A DNA stretch of 64,000 nucleotides from Ifrita kowaldi. Lineage: Eukaryota > Chordata > Aves > Passeriformes > Cinclosomatidae. The notes beneath the pieces are model-generated. The model ran no database searches and had not been told where the DNA came from. It saw only the letters and a list, made by a program, of their open reading frames with translations. The position numbers and the translations under genes were made by a program. Position 1 is the stretch's first letter, and each line of letters starts with the position of its first letter. The stretch covers positions 310,001 to 374,000 of the forward strand of contig VZRS01015169.1 in NCBI GenBank assembly GCA_013398055.1, written 5' to 3'. Positions 1 through 11,654 of this stretch are shown piece after piece.

Positions 1-257
1 GTAATTTTGTCTATTTAGAGCTGAAGTGCTTCCTCACAACGTCATTAGAGCCAACAGGCTCATAATACTGATTCAAGGACTTTGGTCTGTGCAAAATACT
101 CATCCTATTTTAAACACATGATTAGAGAAAACAGCATTCCACATAAAACTGTTTTTAAGGCAGTAAATAAGAGCTATTATTACTAATATCTTGTTAAAGG
201 AAAGTACTAAAAATGTTTCTCTCTTTTTTTTTTTTGTTCCATTAGCACTTTGTCTTG
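1..257. other. single-copy AT-rich sequence, nothing recognised
   Basis: No splice-flanked open frame, known repeat or RNA gene is visible. There is a short poly-T run near 225-235 and the sequence runs into the A-rich tract that follows. Confidence 0.5.
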
Positions 258-319
258 AACAAAAAAAACAATAACAAAAACAACAACAAAAAAAACCCCA
301 ACAAAAAAAAACCAAAAAG
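258..319. repeat. A-rich / (AAC)n low-complexity tract
   Basis: Runs of 4-9 adenines are separated by single or double cytosines, with an AAC-type periodicity. It looks like a decayed simple repeat or old retrotransposon poly-A remnant, but no body of a retroelement can be recognised beside it. The minus-strand open frame across it, rich in Cys and Phe, is a composition artefact. Confidence 0.85.
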
Positions 320-814
320 GAATTCTCAACTACACCAGGGGAGGAAATAAATTAGTCCTCTCAACTGTTGTTTTTTAACTTTAGTTTTCAGCAGCAATAT
401 CATTCTGCTGCTCTGGGGACTCTGACCTACAGAGCAGTTTGAGGCACAGCAGGAACACAAGTCTCCCTATGGCTCCTTCTTGATTTGGGAGTTGGAAGCC
501 CCTCCAGAGATGACAGGATAACCAAAAGAGAGGCTGTTTTACATGAGAAGGCTGATTTTGTTCCACCACCACCACCTTGGAAACCCAATCCAAAGCAGAG
601 ATATCGGGGCACAAACACCGCTGGTCCCACATGGTGCTACAACTGCCCCGTTTATCCCACAGCCAAACACCCAGAGTCTGTGCCTTGCAGCTAAAAAAGC
701 CAACACAAGGGATCTGTTGGGTTTTCACCAGGTCGTTGTCCATCCCCCTAGGACTGACAGCACAAACCTGTGTCAGTCCTTTGGGAAGGCCAACATTTCA
801 GGCCACATAAAGCT
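320..814. other. single-copy sequence, nothing recognised
   Basis: Several overlapping short open frames on both strands, none with splice context or recognisable homology. A short ACC-triplet run occurs near 563-577. Confidence 0.45.
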
Positions 815-860
815 ATAAATACATAAATGAACACATAAATACATAAATGGTCACATAAAT
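815..860. repeat. 20-bp minisatellite, 2.3 copies
   Basis: Two 20-bp units (815-834 and 835-854) and a 6-bp partial unit (855-860). The units differ only near their ends (GAACAC versus GGTCAC). Each unit is itself built from ATAAATAC/ATAAATG half-units, so the array probably grew from an ATAA-type microsatellite by duplication. Confidence 0.9.
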
Positions 861-3800
861 TAACAACCTCTCAAACACTCCAACTAACTGATTTATGTTT
901 CTACAAAAGTGGGCTAACTCTCACCCCCTGAAAGAGAATGGAAATGCAGAATAATTGGGAACAGCCTTTGCACCCAGTTATCTGAAATGAGACTAGAACA
1001 GGGAAAATGGGTTCTTGAAAAGATCATGCCAACTCTTTTCTATTACAATGGCTTATGTAGCAGCAGTAATAATGACCTTCACTAGACATTTCCTTGAGTA
1101 CAAATGACCTGGGGTTAATGGCCCGAGGCGTAGTTTTATGCAGTCAACTATTGCAGCCAGCAATTAATTACCAGAAAATAAAATGTGCTCTGACCACTAC
1201 AGCTCAATTAGCCTTGTATTATTAAAAAATGAAAAACTTGCCAATCTTATTTACTGTGAAGGTGTCCTGGATTTTATTTTAGTATATTAGTCTAAAAAAC
1301 CCCTTGAACCTATATTAAGCCAAACATATGTTCTACAACACTCCTCCATTAAGTTAGCGCAAATTACAGGGAGCCAAAGCCGAGCGTCTTGCAATACGAC
1401 GATTATCACAGCCTACCCACAGCCAAAAAATATTGTGGAGCAAGGATCTGTGTGAATTCTGCCTCTGTGCTAGAAAAGTCTCCCTAAAAATAATTTTCAT
1501 CTCTTCGGTGGTTGTAAATGGATTGAGAGAAGGGAGAACAGTGAGGGACACATTGCAGAGAACATCCCTTCACTGGCAAGAGGTGGGCAGTGTGTGCTGG
1601 AGTAAGGACAGGAAAGGGAAGGGCTATTCGGCTTTTAGCAAATTTTGTTGTGCCCCAATAGCCCTGTAACAGATTTACAAAGATATTGGGGTAGATCATT
1701 TTTGCACCCAGGTTTGTGCTCTCCCAGTTCATGTTCATTCATTACATTTTGTTGTTTCGGCAAGGCTTTTGCAGCATGCCCTGAAAACCAAGCACTGTGG
1801 GCTCAAGTGTCATTGTTCCTGGTCAGTTGTTTGCATTTCAGCACTATCACTACATTTTGGGGACCTGAAAAGCTAAGGCCGGGCACTAGAGCTAGCACCA
1901 GGAGATGCTGGCTTTGATTCGGGAATTACCAGCTTCAATCCCATGAAGGATGCAAAAAGCTGATCAGATTGTGCCTGTAGATCCATTCCTCTAAATAGGG
2001 TTTCTGGCATTCACTGTGGCTTTTGTTTCCATGAAATACAGACACTCTGTGGGTGTCTTCGTGCCTGGGAGGCTTCTCAAGGGACAACTGGTACCACAGT
2101 GCCTTCCAGCAGGGCTTGGTCTCAGGTATTGCTGTTGGACAAGTGCATGCTAACAGGCCTCTGAACAGGATTCCCTAATATGATAAAACCCTTCCAAAAA
2201 GCAAGCAGGAACTTTAATCACATGCTTTGAGAGCTGCAGTTTCAGGCCAGAATTCATTCAAATAAGAAAATTCGTATCTCTTGAAATAAATTATGAGTTC
2301 AGCTTAGTTTGATGCTCAGTGCCATTAAAACCTCTTTGTGAAATGGCTGATTTCAGTGTACTTCTGCACGTTTCTGTGCTTTCTGATAGTTAAAAGCAGA
2401 AAGAATTAAGACATGTGGGGGCAAAATGTATGTGTCTGTCAGGAGGAGCAGAGGGAGGTGTTTACCCAAGGTTTGCAGTGATGGCAAAGGCAGAAACACA
2501 CATTCCCTGGCAGCCTTTGTGCTGGCTTCGGAGAGCTGGGAACAGTGTGCTGGCTGGTGAGAGCACAAACATCCCTCCACTCCCTCTGACTGACCCCCCC
2601 CATCCAGATTTTGGTGGGGGGTCAGCCACCAACTGTGATGGCTTTTGTTTTCAGCAAGACACATGACACAAAGCAGCCATTGCTGGTGCTGGCAGGACTG
2701 GCCACCTGAGCACAGCAGCTTTAGGTGCCACATCACAAAATTCTGCATTTTCATGGGATGTACTGAGGAAGGATCCACATGGGACTTTCGTACATCTCCA
2801 AGCCCTGATGTGCTAACCACATCAGCTTGTCAGCAGGCTGGATCATTGCCACACTGAGAAATTATGAGTACAGTAATTACAGAAGTATGGCATTCATAAC
2901 CAGAAGACAAAAAATGGGAAAAATTGCAATTGTCCAAGGTTACAAGTCCTTCCCATGTATTAATAGCTATTCATAACCTCGCATCTTTATTAGGGCAATT
3001 ATAGCTTTTTTTAACATTTTATTTTAGTTTAGGGGTATCAGTCAAATTTTCCAATGCATTTTATTTTTAAAAAGCCAAAGCGATATGATTCTTTTATATA
3101 CTGTCAAAAGAAGTTGACATATTTAGAGATCTTTTCAATTTGTTAGTATGTTACTTTTTGTCTAATTGTAGAAATACTCCAATTAATCATAATGATGATT
3201 TACTCAAGTGCCCACTAATTCTCTCCTACAAATAGCAATGCTCTATAGAATTGGAAAAAAAATAAAATCAATGGCCACATCTCTGATGAGATAATTTTAT
3301 CAGTTATTCAGAATGAGCAGCTAGAATACAAAGTGAAAGCCATATACATAATAAAAAAAGGGATAATAAACCAGTAATCCCTCTTACTCCTTTTTTAAGG
3401 CATAGTAATAAATGTGAGAATCCAGATGTGCAAACATTAGGGTCTACTTCTTCAACAGCATGCTCAAGCAGAGGGACAAGGAAAAGAAAATTGATGGCAT
3501 GCACTAGAGCAGAATCGAAGGATAACAATTTTATAGTCGTGCAGCTCAGATGGGTAAAAGGTGACATCCACCACAGGGAAGCCAAGAGTAATCCCAGGGA
3601 GTGTTTAATCTCATTTAGCTGAATTAAATCACTGTGTTTGAAGTCTTACTGCAAGTTTACAAAGGCAAATAGTAAAGTTCAGAAATAATTCAGTGCTACA
3701 GGGGAAATTATCAACAAGAAATGGCTAAATTCCCAGTCCACGGTAGCATGCAGCCACACAGCACCAAGCAGGAATTTGCTACTCTGATCCCATCCTCTAA

Positions 3801-6270
3801 AAGAGCAACCAGCACAGCTCAGCTATTGCTGCTCGTGAAACCCATTAGCAAATTACTGCCTGGCTGGAGCAAGGACAGAGCCAGGGAGGAAGGGAGATTC
3901 CTGCCAGCACCAATCCTCCCCCAGAGACCTCCGGGTGCCGTGGTACATTATCATCTCCTGCCCAGACCTTCTGGGAAGGCTGCGGGTGGAGCCCACACAC
4001 CTGCACGGTGGAAATATCTGTGCAAGTAGCATGGAGAGGGCTGCATAATCACCTCCCCTTGCTGTGCAAGTGTCCCCACAGACCTCATTTTGGGCATGAA
4101 GCTGAAGAGGGCCAGATGTCAGCGGCACAGCAGGATCCCGGGGGAAGGCGTTACTCATTCCCAGGCAATGCTGCTCACACCCAGAGTGGTGTGTATCGGT
4201 CACGCACTGCTGACATGTCACCCTGCCTCAGCATCAGCTGAGAGCTGCATTAACCTCCTCACCACGCCACGGAAAGCAATGAGTGGGTTTTGTTTTCATG
4301 GACAGAGCACGCCAAGCATTGACCTTCCAGGGCAGTGTGGTCTGCAGATAAGGTTGCGGTGAGGACGTTTGAATGTCGAGGGCTTTTGCACACTGTCAAC
4401 GCAGAAATAATTTAAGCCTGAGATGAGAGAGGCAGAAAATGACCTCATCCTTCCACTGTAACCTTGCTGCTCCCAAAGGTTTTAATATGATCCTCCAAGC
4501 TGAGCTGTGCTGCTGCAATCTGTCTAGAGGTTTGAGGGGGACAGAACACAGTTTACTAGGGGGAGGGGGCAGTCTTAGGTCTAAATGGGGCTTGGAAGCC
4601 CTATATCATTTTAGTTACCAAATTTGTCTTCACAAGGGCAGACTTCAGACATGAAACATAGCAGTTAAACATACGAAATAATTTATGGAATATCTGGAAT
4701 GTTGTCAAGTCCAACAGCTCAGAAGCCAACCAAGCAGGGCATGGCCCTCATAGGGTTTGGTAAGGATACAGTTAAATCTTGGAGTAAGCAATTACTAAGA
4801 GCAATTCTGTAGAGTTCAGTGCTACACTTCAGAAAAATTATCAGATCAAGGAGATTCACACTGTTTTGAGGACTCCAGTGTAGTTTCACTTGAGGGATGG
4901 AAGGATGATTCGGGAGAAACCTCTTAAAAAGGAGAACTGGAACTACATCAGAAATCTGGGATTTTCAGTGGACAATGACACTCAGATGCCAATTAACTCT
5001 GATGCAGTTTAGAAATGGAGCAGTTTTCACATCTTTCTGTTGCAGGTGTCTGCCTCCCAGTAGAACAAGGAAACACCAAGGTCAGAAGCCTCGATACTGC
5101 TCTGGCCACTCAATTTCTCACTCTTCACCCTGGGCATTGTGAACACTGCAGACTGAGTTAATGCTCCAAATTCCCTGCTGGCCTTTTTTCTCCTTGAACT
5201 ACAGAAATAACCAAGTCCCATGTAATGAAGGAATCTCACATGCACCTCTATTCCAGCCTCAGCTTGGATGCAACTCAGACCCAAAATAAGGAATTTCACC
5301 ATGTGAAAGCATCACGTGAAGACCCCTGAAATTAATGATGCTTCTCCAAACGCAAGCATTTGCCATTAATTTACAAGTGTATTTATTTTTTAATGTTATA
5401 TTGTTATTTCTTCAAGGAAAGTATTTGTATGTACAGATCAGAAAGAGTAAAGCTGGATTATAAACAGGGAAAAACTTCATTTTGGTGAAGAGGGTGAGAG
5501 CAGCTAGCAGAAGCTAGAAGCTGAAGCTTTACTGCAAACAGAGAACTGTGCTTCTCTTCTCTAGCATTTTAAGATCATTTTAGATTAACTGATAAACACC
5601 GAGCTGTATACTTTGCTCATTGGAACCTCTGTTGTCACTTAACACAGATTAATTAGTGTTAGTGTTATGACCTAGAGTAGTCTGAAGGTCAAGTCCCTAA
5701 GATGTATTTTCATGAGATGCAGTAATGCTGCCTCAGGAGACACCAGGTATCATAACTTATTGTGCTGTTAAACTATGTGCAATCAATATGTCTGCAGCTT
5801 TAAAATTTTACAATATACTAATAAGATAGACATAAAAACCTATTGGTATCACTCCCATCAGTATTAATGATCTTAATACAGCAGGTGTTATCAGTCCTAA
5901 CAAGATATTTGCTATTTCATGCTTAGATGCTCCCCTCTCTTGATTCATGGAAGCTGAGGAAGCTCTGTTTTAATTCTTTGATAGTGCTACAGAGAAGAGT
6001 CACTTTGGGCACAGTTCAGCCCAATTTCCTTCATACTGAACCAAGCAACATCCCTCACCTTCTGTGATTTCTGGAGCAAGGTAGAGGCAGGAGTCCTGCA
6101 GACCAGGCACAATCCAGAGTCATTTGTAATACAAGATATTTACCAGAACGGACAAGCTGCAGTTATATTTGCAGACTGCAGTCTTTGTATGAAAACAATA
6201 TGTTTATTATAGGAAAATGTATGTTTAAGACTGACAATCTCCTTTATTGAGCCCTTTTCCCTGGTCTGGG
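861..6270. other. long single-copy noncoding stretch, nothing recognised
   Basis: All open frames are short, overlap one another on both strands and lack credible splice context. A 155-codon minus-strand frame at 2353-2820 is judged random. The segment 3000-3300 is particularly AT-rich and stop-dense. Around 4700-4740 a few words loosely resemble an eroded CR1 tail, but not enough to call. No tRNA, rRNA or miRNA hairpin was recognised. Confidence 0.45.
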
Positions 6271-6292
6271 AGAAAAAAAAGAAGAAGAAGAA
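6271..6292. repeat. A8(GAA)4 simple repeat
   Basis: A run of eight adenines is followed by four GAA triplets on the plus strand. It is a short purine microsatellite. Confidence 0.85.
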
Positions 6293-8969
6293 ATAATCAC
6301 TAAAAACAGGGGGAAAGGCACACCTGAGTATTACACTGGCTAGAAAACATCATAAAAATAAAAAACAATTAAATTTAGATTAACTAATTATATAGCCTAT
6401 ATTTTTTTCACTAAAGAGAAGTGGGATCTGTCCACCTAAGACTGCAGGTGTAATGAGATAATGGCTGCACAAGAAATGTGCAACCCGCCACGGACCTGCT
6501 GGGAGCTGCTCTGGGCCACGCCGACACCATGTCCTGGGTAGCATTTACTGGACACAGGTTAAGTCACCATGAGCTGTCATCACGGCTGGCACCCTGAAGT
6601 GCCACCTGGTCCCACGAGCACCTCACTGCTGGGGCACACATGTCCTGTGGATGGTCCTTCTATAGGAAGGAAAGCCCACACCCCAGAGATGTCCATCTTC
6701 CTTCATCGACCAGAAAGGCTTTCGGGATGGGCAAATTCCTGATTTGGATCACTCACTCAGTGCATCAAATTCCAGGAAAGGCAGTTAATGGCTCTGTACC
6801 TTGGTGTCTTTACTTGCAGCACAAAGTGCTCTGAGGTACCCCATTGAGAAGGAGATATTTTCAGACTATGATGCAGCACAGCCAAATGCTGCTGCTGATT
6901 ATGTCTCATGAAAAGTGGATGGTTGGATGCACATTCTGCATCCTATTGCAGAGGAAACGCAGTACTGAAATTCTCCTCACTGCTATAAGAAAACTCTCTC
7001 AACTGGAGGAAGCTCATTGAAGTATTAAAACCTACTTCTGTGGACTTCCCAAAGACATCTAATCTTTAAATCTCTGGAGGGTGGCAGTTTTAGAAGAGAT
7101 GCCATCACAGCTGCTAATTGTGGGATGAATTATGCAAGAATTTATTATTGATTCAAGGGGAGCCTGCTCAAGCATGCAATCAAAGCGAAGGCAGAGCAGA
7201 GGGGAAAGGATGAGGTTTCTATAGTTAACTAAGCTGATTCACAACCCAAGAAAAACCCAAGGCAAAAAAGAAGCTGTTTGCAAAGTGGAGCATTTTCCAC
7301 AGCAAATCACCTTTTCCACACCCATAACCAACCTCTAGTACCAGACCATGCCAGAGCAGTACATGAATCCACTCTCAGCCCACAAACACATCTCCACCCC
7401 TACCATCCCCCAGCCATCCACAGGGTCAAAGGCAGGAACCCCTTTGGCTGGGGACCCCCAATTCAACCTATCCACATGGGTCTGTGCCCAAGGTGAGGAG
7501 ACCCAAGGACTCCTGGTTACAGGCCAGAGCTGCAGAAACACCTGACACACCTAAAAGTAACAACCGGGGCAAGGCCATGTAGCCACAGAAAGCCACGTTT
7601 CAGAAGAGAAGATTTGCTGACAGCTTGGCACTGCACTGAAGTTTGACAAGGTCTGTTCAAGGAGTACAGAGATTGGGGAAAGAGAGGTTTTACTAGAGAA
7701 TTCAGAGGGTACTGAAACTAAAAGCATACAGAGCCCAAACAATGACACAGGGGTTACAGACACTCATCAATTTATTTTTGAAAGAGAAATTAGAAAGAGG
7801 TTGCTTAAAAAGCCAGGAAGGCCGGAGGTAAGCAAGAGGAAATAAAATGAGCTTGCACAGCAAGTCAGTCACTGACAAATATAAAACAAACCATGCAGAG
7901 GCTTAATAGCATATTTAGCATTTTGAGTAATGGACATAAAATTTGCTTTTCTCAACTTGACCTTTGTTAACAACCTTAGGCACTGCAGGGCTCTTATCCT
8001 GCAGCATTCCCTTTACTAAACTCATCATGTCTCTGAGTGCTAGGGACCATTTCCTAATGCAATCAAAAGAGAGATCAGTAATAATGACAATAATTATATA
8101 AATATGTATATAATGCCTACATATCTATGCATTTTCATGCACATGTGCACACACACATGCTACTTGTCACAACTCTCCAGCGGAAATGTTACAGTGACAT
8201 TTAGGTAGAAAAACATCCAGCAGAGATCTAAAACACTAACACCATCTCCGATGCTGCTGCACAGAGAATAGCAATAGAAGTACCAGAGGGGAAAGAAAAA
8301 TGAAATCAGTAAAGCTAAGCAACTCTCTAATACCCCACCAAAAGGGTTTATTTTAATTGCAGCAGGACACTGACATGTTTCTAGAGTCAGCCACAAGTTC
8401 TGTCAAATAATCTTCTTTAAAATATCATAAATATGCAGAACTTTCAGAAGTAGGTCAGTGGCTCAACATGTTGTAGCAAATAGCTCGGATAAATACCAGT
8501 CATTACCCTGTGGTCTGCAGTCAGTAGGAGATCTGACACACTCTGCAGCAAGTCGAATGGCGATTCACTGCATTAGAGGACCATTCCCCAAGTGATACCA
8601 CAGCTGAGTCTGGTCACAGCTAAAAACATGCCTCTCAACCAGCAGAGAAATCAAGCTCTCCCTCTCATCTTTTAAGTTGTCTCACAATCAGCAAGGGCAA
8701 AAGCAGGAGAACGTGAGAATTCAAGACACAGATTTAATGAGCAAAACGAAATCTGCTGCTCAGGATAAACCCCGAACGCAAGTGCCAGCTCTGCTGGAAA
8801 GGTGATTTCAAAATCCTGCCTTGAGCACTGGTCCAGATGTGCTAAAACCCATCATGGGAGGAATGTCTCTGCAAGCCCCAGATGAGCCCTTTGCAAAGTT
8901 CCCTGGGACCTGTAAAAGCCAAGCACTGGCTCACACAAAATCCTCCTGTGGATTTGGAGCCCCGAATCC
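6293..8969. other. single-copy noncoding stretch, minor low-complexity patch
   Basis: No gene recognised. At about 8095-8162 there is an AT-rich stretch passing into a short CA run (ACACACACATG), a weak microsatellite. Overlapping frames in 7278-7763 are mutually exclusive and without splice support. Confidence 0.45.
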
Positions 8970-10145
8970 ATGCGGTGCAGCTCCCCTCGCCCACCCCCCC
9001 TTCCCAAATGGATTTCAGCAAGCACTTACCATCAGCAGGCTCAGAGCAGATTCGGGAGCACGCTGCACAGCCATCTCCTCTCTTCCTACATACAAATCCT
9101 CCCCACGACTTGGTCAGCCCTCGGCCCTCCGTCACAGCAAAGCATGCACAGAGCCCACAGCCAACTGCAGGGAGAGAAACCCCAAATCAGGGTCGGAGAG
9201 CATTTGCAAGAGGAGGAGAGGATGGATGAGGGGGTGGGGAGGAGAGGAGGGAAGGAAATAACCTTCACAGCCAGGGAAAGAAGCTTAAGCTAGGCCAAAT
9301 TTTACACTAGAGAGAAGAGGAAAATGAAACAGACAGCCGGCTGGAGAAACAAGATATCGGGAACTGCAGGATATTTAAAGCTCAGGCACACGCCACCACA
9401 GAAAGCAGCAGCATAGGACATGTATCAAACACCTACATGACAGGTTAGGTCCAAGCCATCCTCCCCCTGCCCCAGCTCGCGGACTGTAATTAATTGCTCT
9501 TAATTGCCTTGGTCCTTCCTCCACCTAAATAAATCCTAGGTAGCACAGAAGTGCCGTGCCCCTGACTCTGCATCTTTCTCCCTGCCCTGGTGATGCTAGC
9601 GCAGAAACAACGTCAAATATCGCCACGTACCGCTTCCAACAGGGTCAAACCTCTTCTCTCTTCTCGCAAAGCCTTGCTTCGCCTGCTCAGGAGAGCAGAC
9701 GCCTGCATAACACAGACATGAGCAATGAGAGCAGCCAGAGCCAGGAAGCACCCGATGCTCACTTGAGAGCAACAATTACCTTTATCATATTCGAGCGAGA
9801 GCTGGGTTACTCTCTGACCCTTTTCACCTTACCCCCCCGCCAAGAAAGTCCCTTCCTCCTCCTCCTCCTCCCCCCCTCCAAATGGACTCAGCTCCCCATG
9901 GAGCTAACACACTTCCCAGAAACATATAATTACACAGGCTGTTGTGTTAGCGCTCTGATCACGCTGCCTGTACCGCATGGAGACAGCAGCCAGGCAGTCC
10001 CCCCTTCCCTCCCTTCCCAAGGAGAGACGTGCTGCAATCCCCCGCTGAGCTCCCGCGGCTCGGGGGGCCGCAGACGGCCAATTGTGAAAATGTGCCCGCT
10101 TAAGAAGCAGAGACAAATTAGCCCTGAAAATAAGCCCCTTGTTTA
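8970..10145. promoter_or_regulatory. GC-richer patch with homeodomain-type sites; possible enhancer or transcribed region
   Basis: Base composition rises against the AT-rich flanks and CpG dinucleotides cluster at about 10040-10085. Inside lie adjacent homeodomain-type cores: TAATTAATTG at 9487-9496 and TAATTG at 9501-9506. Stop codons are scarce, giving overlapping frames, of which 9556-10146 is the longest in the window. The pattern fits a regulatory element or an exon of a noncoding transcript, but conservation and transcription cannot be seen here, so this is inference from composition and motifs only. Confidence 0.25.
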
Positions 10146-10146
10146 A
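9556..10146 (+). other. longest open frame in the window (196 codons), unrecognised
   Basis: ATG to stop with 196 codons, in the GC-richer patch. I recognise no domain, signal peptide or transmembrane segment. A proline- and leucine-rich middle section arises from a CTC-triplet run (9854-9879), and the C-terminus is basic. Part of the length is explained by the low stop density of GC-rich DNA. It has no obvious core promoter, polyadenylation signal close downstream or homologous look, and other frames are also open over part of it (for example 9904-10116 minus). Most likely a chance frame; a lineage-specific exon cannot be excluded. Confidence 0.12.
9854..9879. repeat. (CTC)n pyrimidine microsatellite
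   Basis: Five TCC-type triplets followed by a C7 run and CTCC, all pyrimidine on the plus strand. Confidence 0.8.
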
Positions 10147-11086
10147 ATGTTAGGTGTAAATGGAACATGGCTCTTGAAAGCCTTTAAAAATAAACAGAGC
10201 ATCCTGGCAGGAAGGCTGGACCTCTAATGCAGGTGTGCCCTGACAGACCTGTCAGACCCCTATTTTGTGGGGCTCAGAAGCCTCCCAGATTTCAGTGTGT
10301 CAACACTCTTATCACCCCTCTGAATAAGCAGAATTTTGGCTTCCTTTCCTAAAATGTTAGGCTCCATCAAATGACAATGTCTGTTCATACTCCAACTCCC
10401 ACGTGCACATTCCCCTCCCTCCCCCCATGATTTTGGAACCCAATTAAAAGTTTCAGACAAATTCAACCACAGCTGAATTCTCTGACACATGTCATTCCTG
10501 CAACTTTTATAGAAATTGGCACCAGGATACAAACGAGAATCAAATTACTGTCTCCATGAAGGCAGCAGAAATCCTTCCTTGTGTTCTGGAAGTTACATCT
10601 GGCAGGTCAGCTCTGACATGTACAGCTCTGGAGCACTTGTTTGCCCAAACTCTCTTGATCACTTTTCACTATGTTTTAGGCAAGGGAACGCAGTGACGTG
10701 GGGGGTTGCAGACATTGCCCCGGGAAGGTCATCCAGGACATCTTTGGCATAGCCATACCTCCCCATTCCTACGGGGCATGTGACTGACAAGGAAACATGG
10801 TTCGCTTCATTTAAATCCACAGGTCAGTGAAATCCACTCACGTCCTCACATCCTCACAGATCACCAAGCCTGGGTGGTGATGGGAAGGGCTTCCCTCTCC
10901 CTGCACGTTTTCCACCAAGAGGTGTGGGAGGGGTAAGCCACTCCTACACAGATGGATCACCTCTCAAGGGGTAGCGCAAACTCACTCATGGCCACACAGG
11001 AGGGCATTTTCTGGGGTCCTCCCTTGTCGTGTTGTCCACTTGGCCGCCCCGTGGCCCTGGCAAAACAAAACTTTCCCGCGACCGAG
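10146..11086. other. single-copy sequence between the GC-rich patch and the LTR
   Basis: Nothing recognised. If the GTTGGGCGC word at 11088-11096 is a retroviral primer-binding site rather than the LTR end, the few hundred bases below 11087 could be retroviral leader; no gag-like frame is visible there. Confidence 0.4.
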
Positions 11087-11287
11087 TGTTGGGCGCAGAA
11101 GCAATGTCTAAATGGCTCAATGGGAGCCCTGTGCCCTCCGCACACTAAATGCAGGTTGCAGACGGTGGTGAGATGCAAAAGGCGGAGATAAAGGAACGAG
11201 AGGAGGACCTCTTTGCGCTGCTAGGAGAAGACTAATTCACACGGAAATCGGGAGCAAAACAGGTCAGCAGACGCCGGAACAGCGATT

Positions 11288-11293
11288 TTTATT
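11288..11293 (-). terminator. LTR polyadenylation signal AATAAA
   Basis: The minus strand reads CCAAATAAAAATCG, the only canonical AATAAA in the LTR, followed within about 30-50 bases by a GT-rich stretch. It defines the element's orientation and the U3/R to U5 boundary region. Confidence 0.55.
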
Positions 11294-11327
11294 TGGCAAC
11301 AACTCAGGGGTGGATCCGGGGAAGAAA

Positions 11328-11488
11328 CCAATAAGGAAATGACGGGAGGTGACACACAGCCAATAGGAGGGAATAATAGGAGGGACAGATACACAAAGAC
11401 CAATCAGGTATCGAATCTCACAGAACTTTCTAGAAGCTAATTGTATAGTCAATAGGGCTAATACATAAACATAGCTGAACTAACCAAT
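11328..11488 (-). promoter_or_regulatory. four CCAAT boxes in the LTR U3
   Basis: CCAAT occurs on the plus strand at 11328-11332, 11360-11364, 11400-11404 and 11484-11488, which is ATTGG relative to the LTR's own orientation. Three are followed by a purine-rich AGG/CAGG context. The clustering in 160 bp suggests NF-Y type binding in the LTR promoter; this is motif inference. Confidence 0.4.
11423..11435. promoter_or_regulatory. heat-shock-element triplet, copy 1
   Basis: GAACTTTCTAGAA gives the three inverted units GAA-nn-TTC-nn-GAA, an exact match to the minimal HSF binding array. It lies upstream of the LTR polyadenylation signal. Confidence 0.4.
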
Positions 11489-11506
11489 CACTAATTTAAA
11501 AACCTG

Positions 11507-11519
11507 GAACTTTCTAGAA
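11507..11519. promoter_or_regulatory. heat-shock-element triplet, copy 2
   Basis: The same 13 bases GAACTTTCTAGAA recur 84 bp further into U3 in the same orientation, again exact for GAA-nn-TTC-nn-GAA. Confidence 0.4.
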
Positions 11520-11600
11520 ACGGGGGAGGAGATAGATCCTTTGGTGACGCCCAGGGGGCGGCTCCTTTAGACCTCGGTACTGCCCATGGAGCCGCCCTCA

Positions 11601-11654
11601 GACCCGCCCCCGGGGTTGCTGTCGTGGGCGGGGAAATCCACCCACTTGATGTCA
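11601..11654 (-). promoter_or_regulatory. GC boxes and CRE-like site at the U3 end
   Basis: GACCCGCCCCCGG at 11601 onward and GTGGGCGGGGA at about 11624-11634 fit Sp1-type GC boxes. TGATGTCA at 11647-11654 differs from the CRE consensus TGACGTCA by one C-to-T change at a CpG, the commonest decay of methylated retroelement DNA. Confidence 0.35.

Noticed and set aside
2353..2820. 155-codon minus-strand open frame
   Set aside because: Overlaps plus frames over the same DNA, His/Ser/Leu-rich composition of random frames, no domain and no splice signals.
4690..4760. Possible eroded CR1 tail (GTCAAGTCCAACAGCTC...)
   Set aside because: Only a few short words resemble the CR1 3' UTR and the terminal octamer is absent.
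5027..5302. Small secreted peptide, signal-peptide-like start (MVKFLILGLSCIQAEAG) on the minus strand
   Set aside because: Lacks a defensin-like cysteine pattern, and nothing supports transcription; hydrophobic starts are common by chance.
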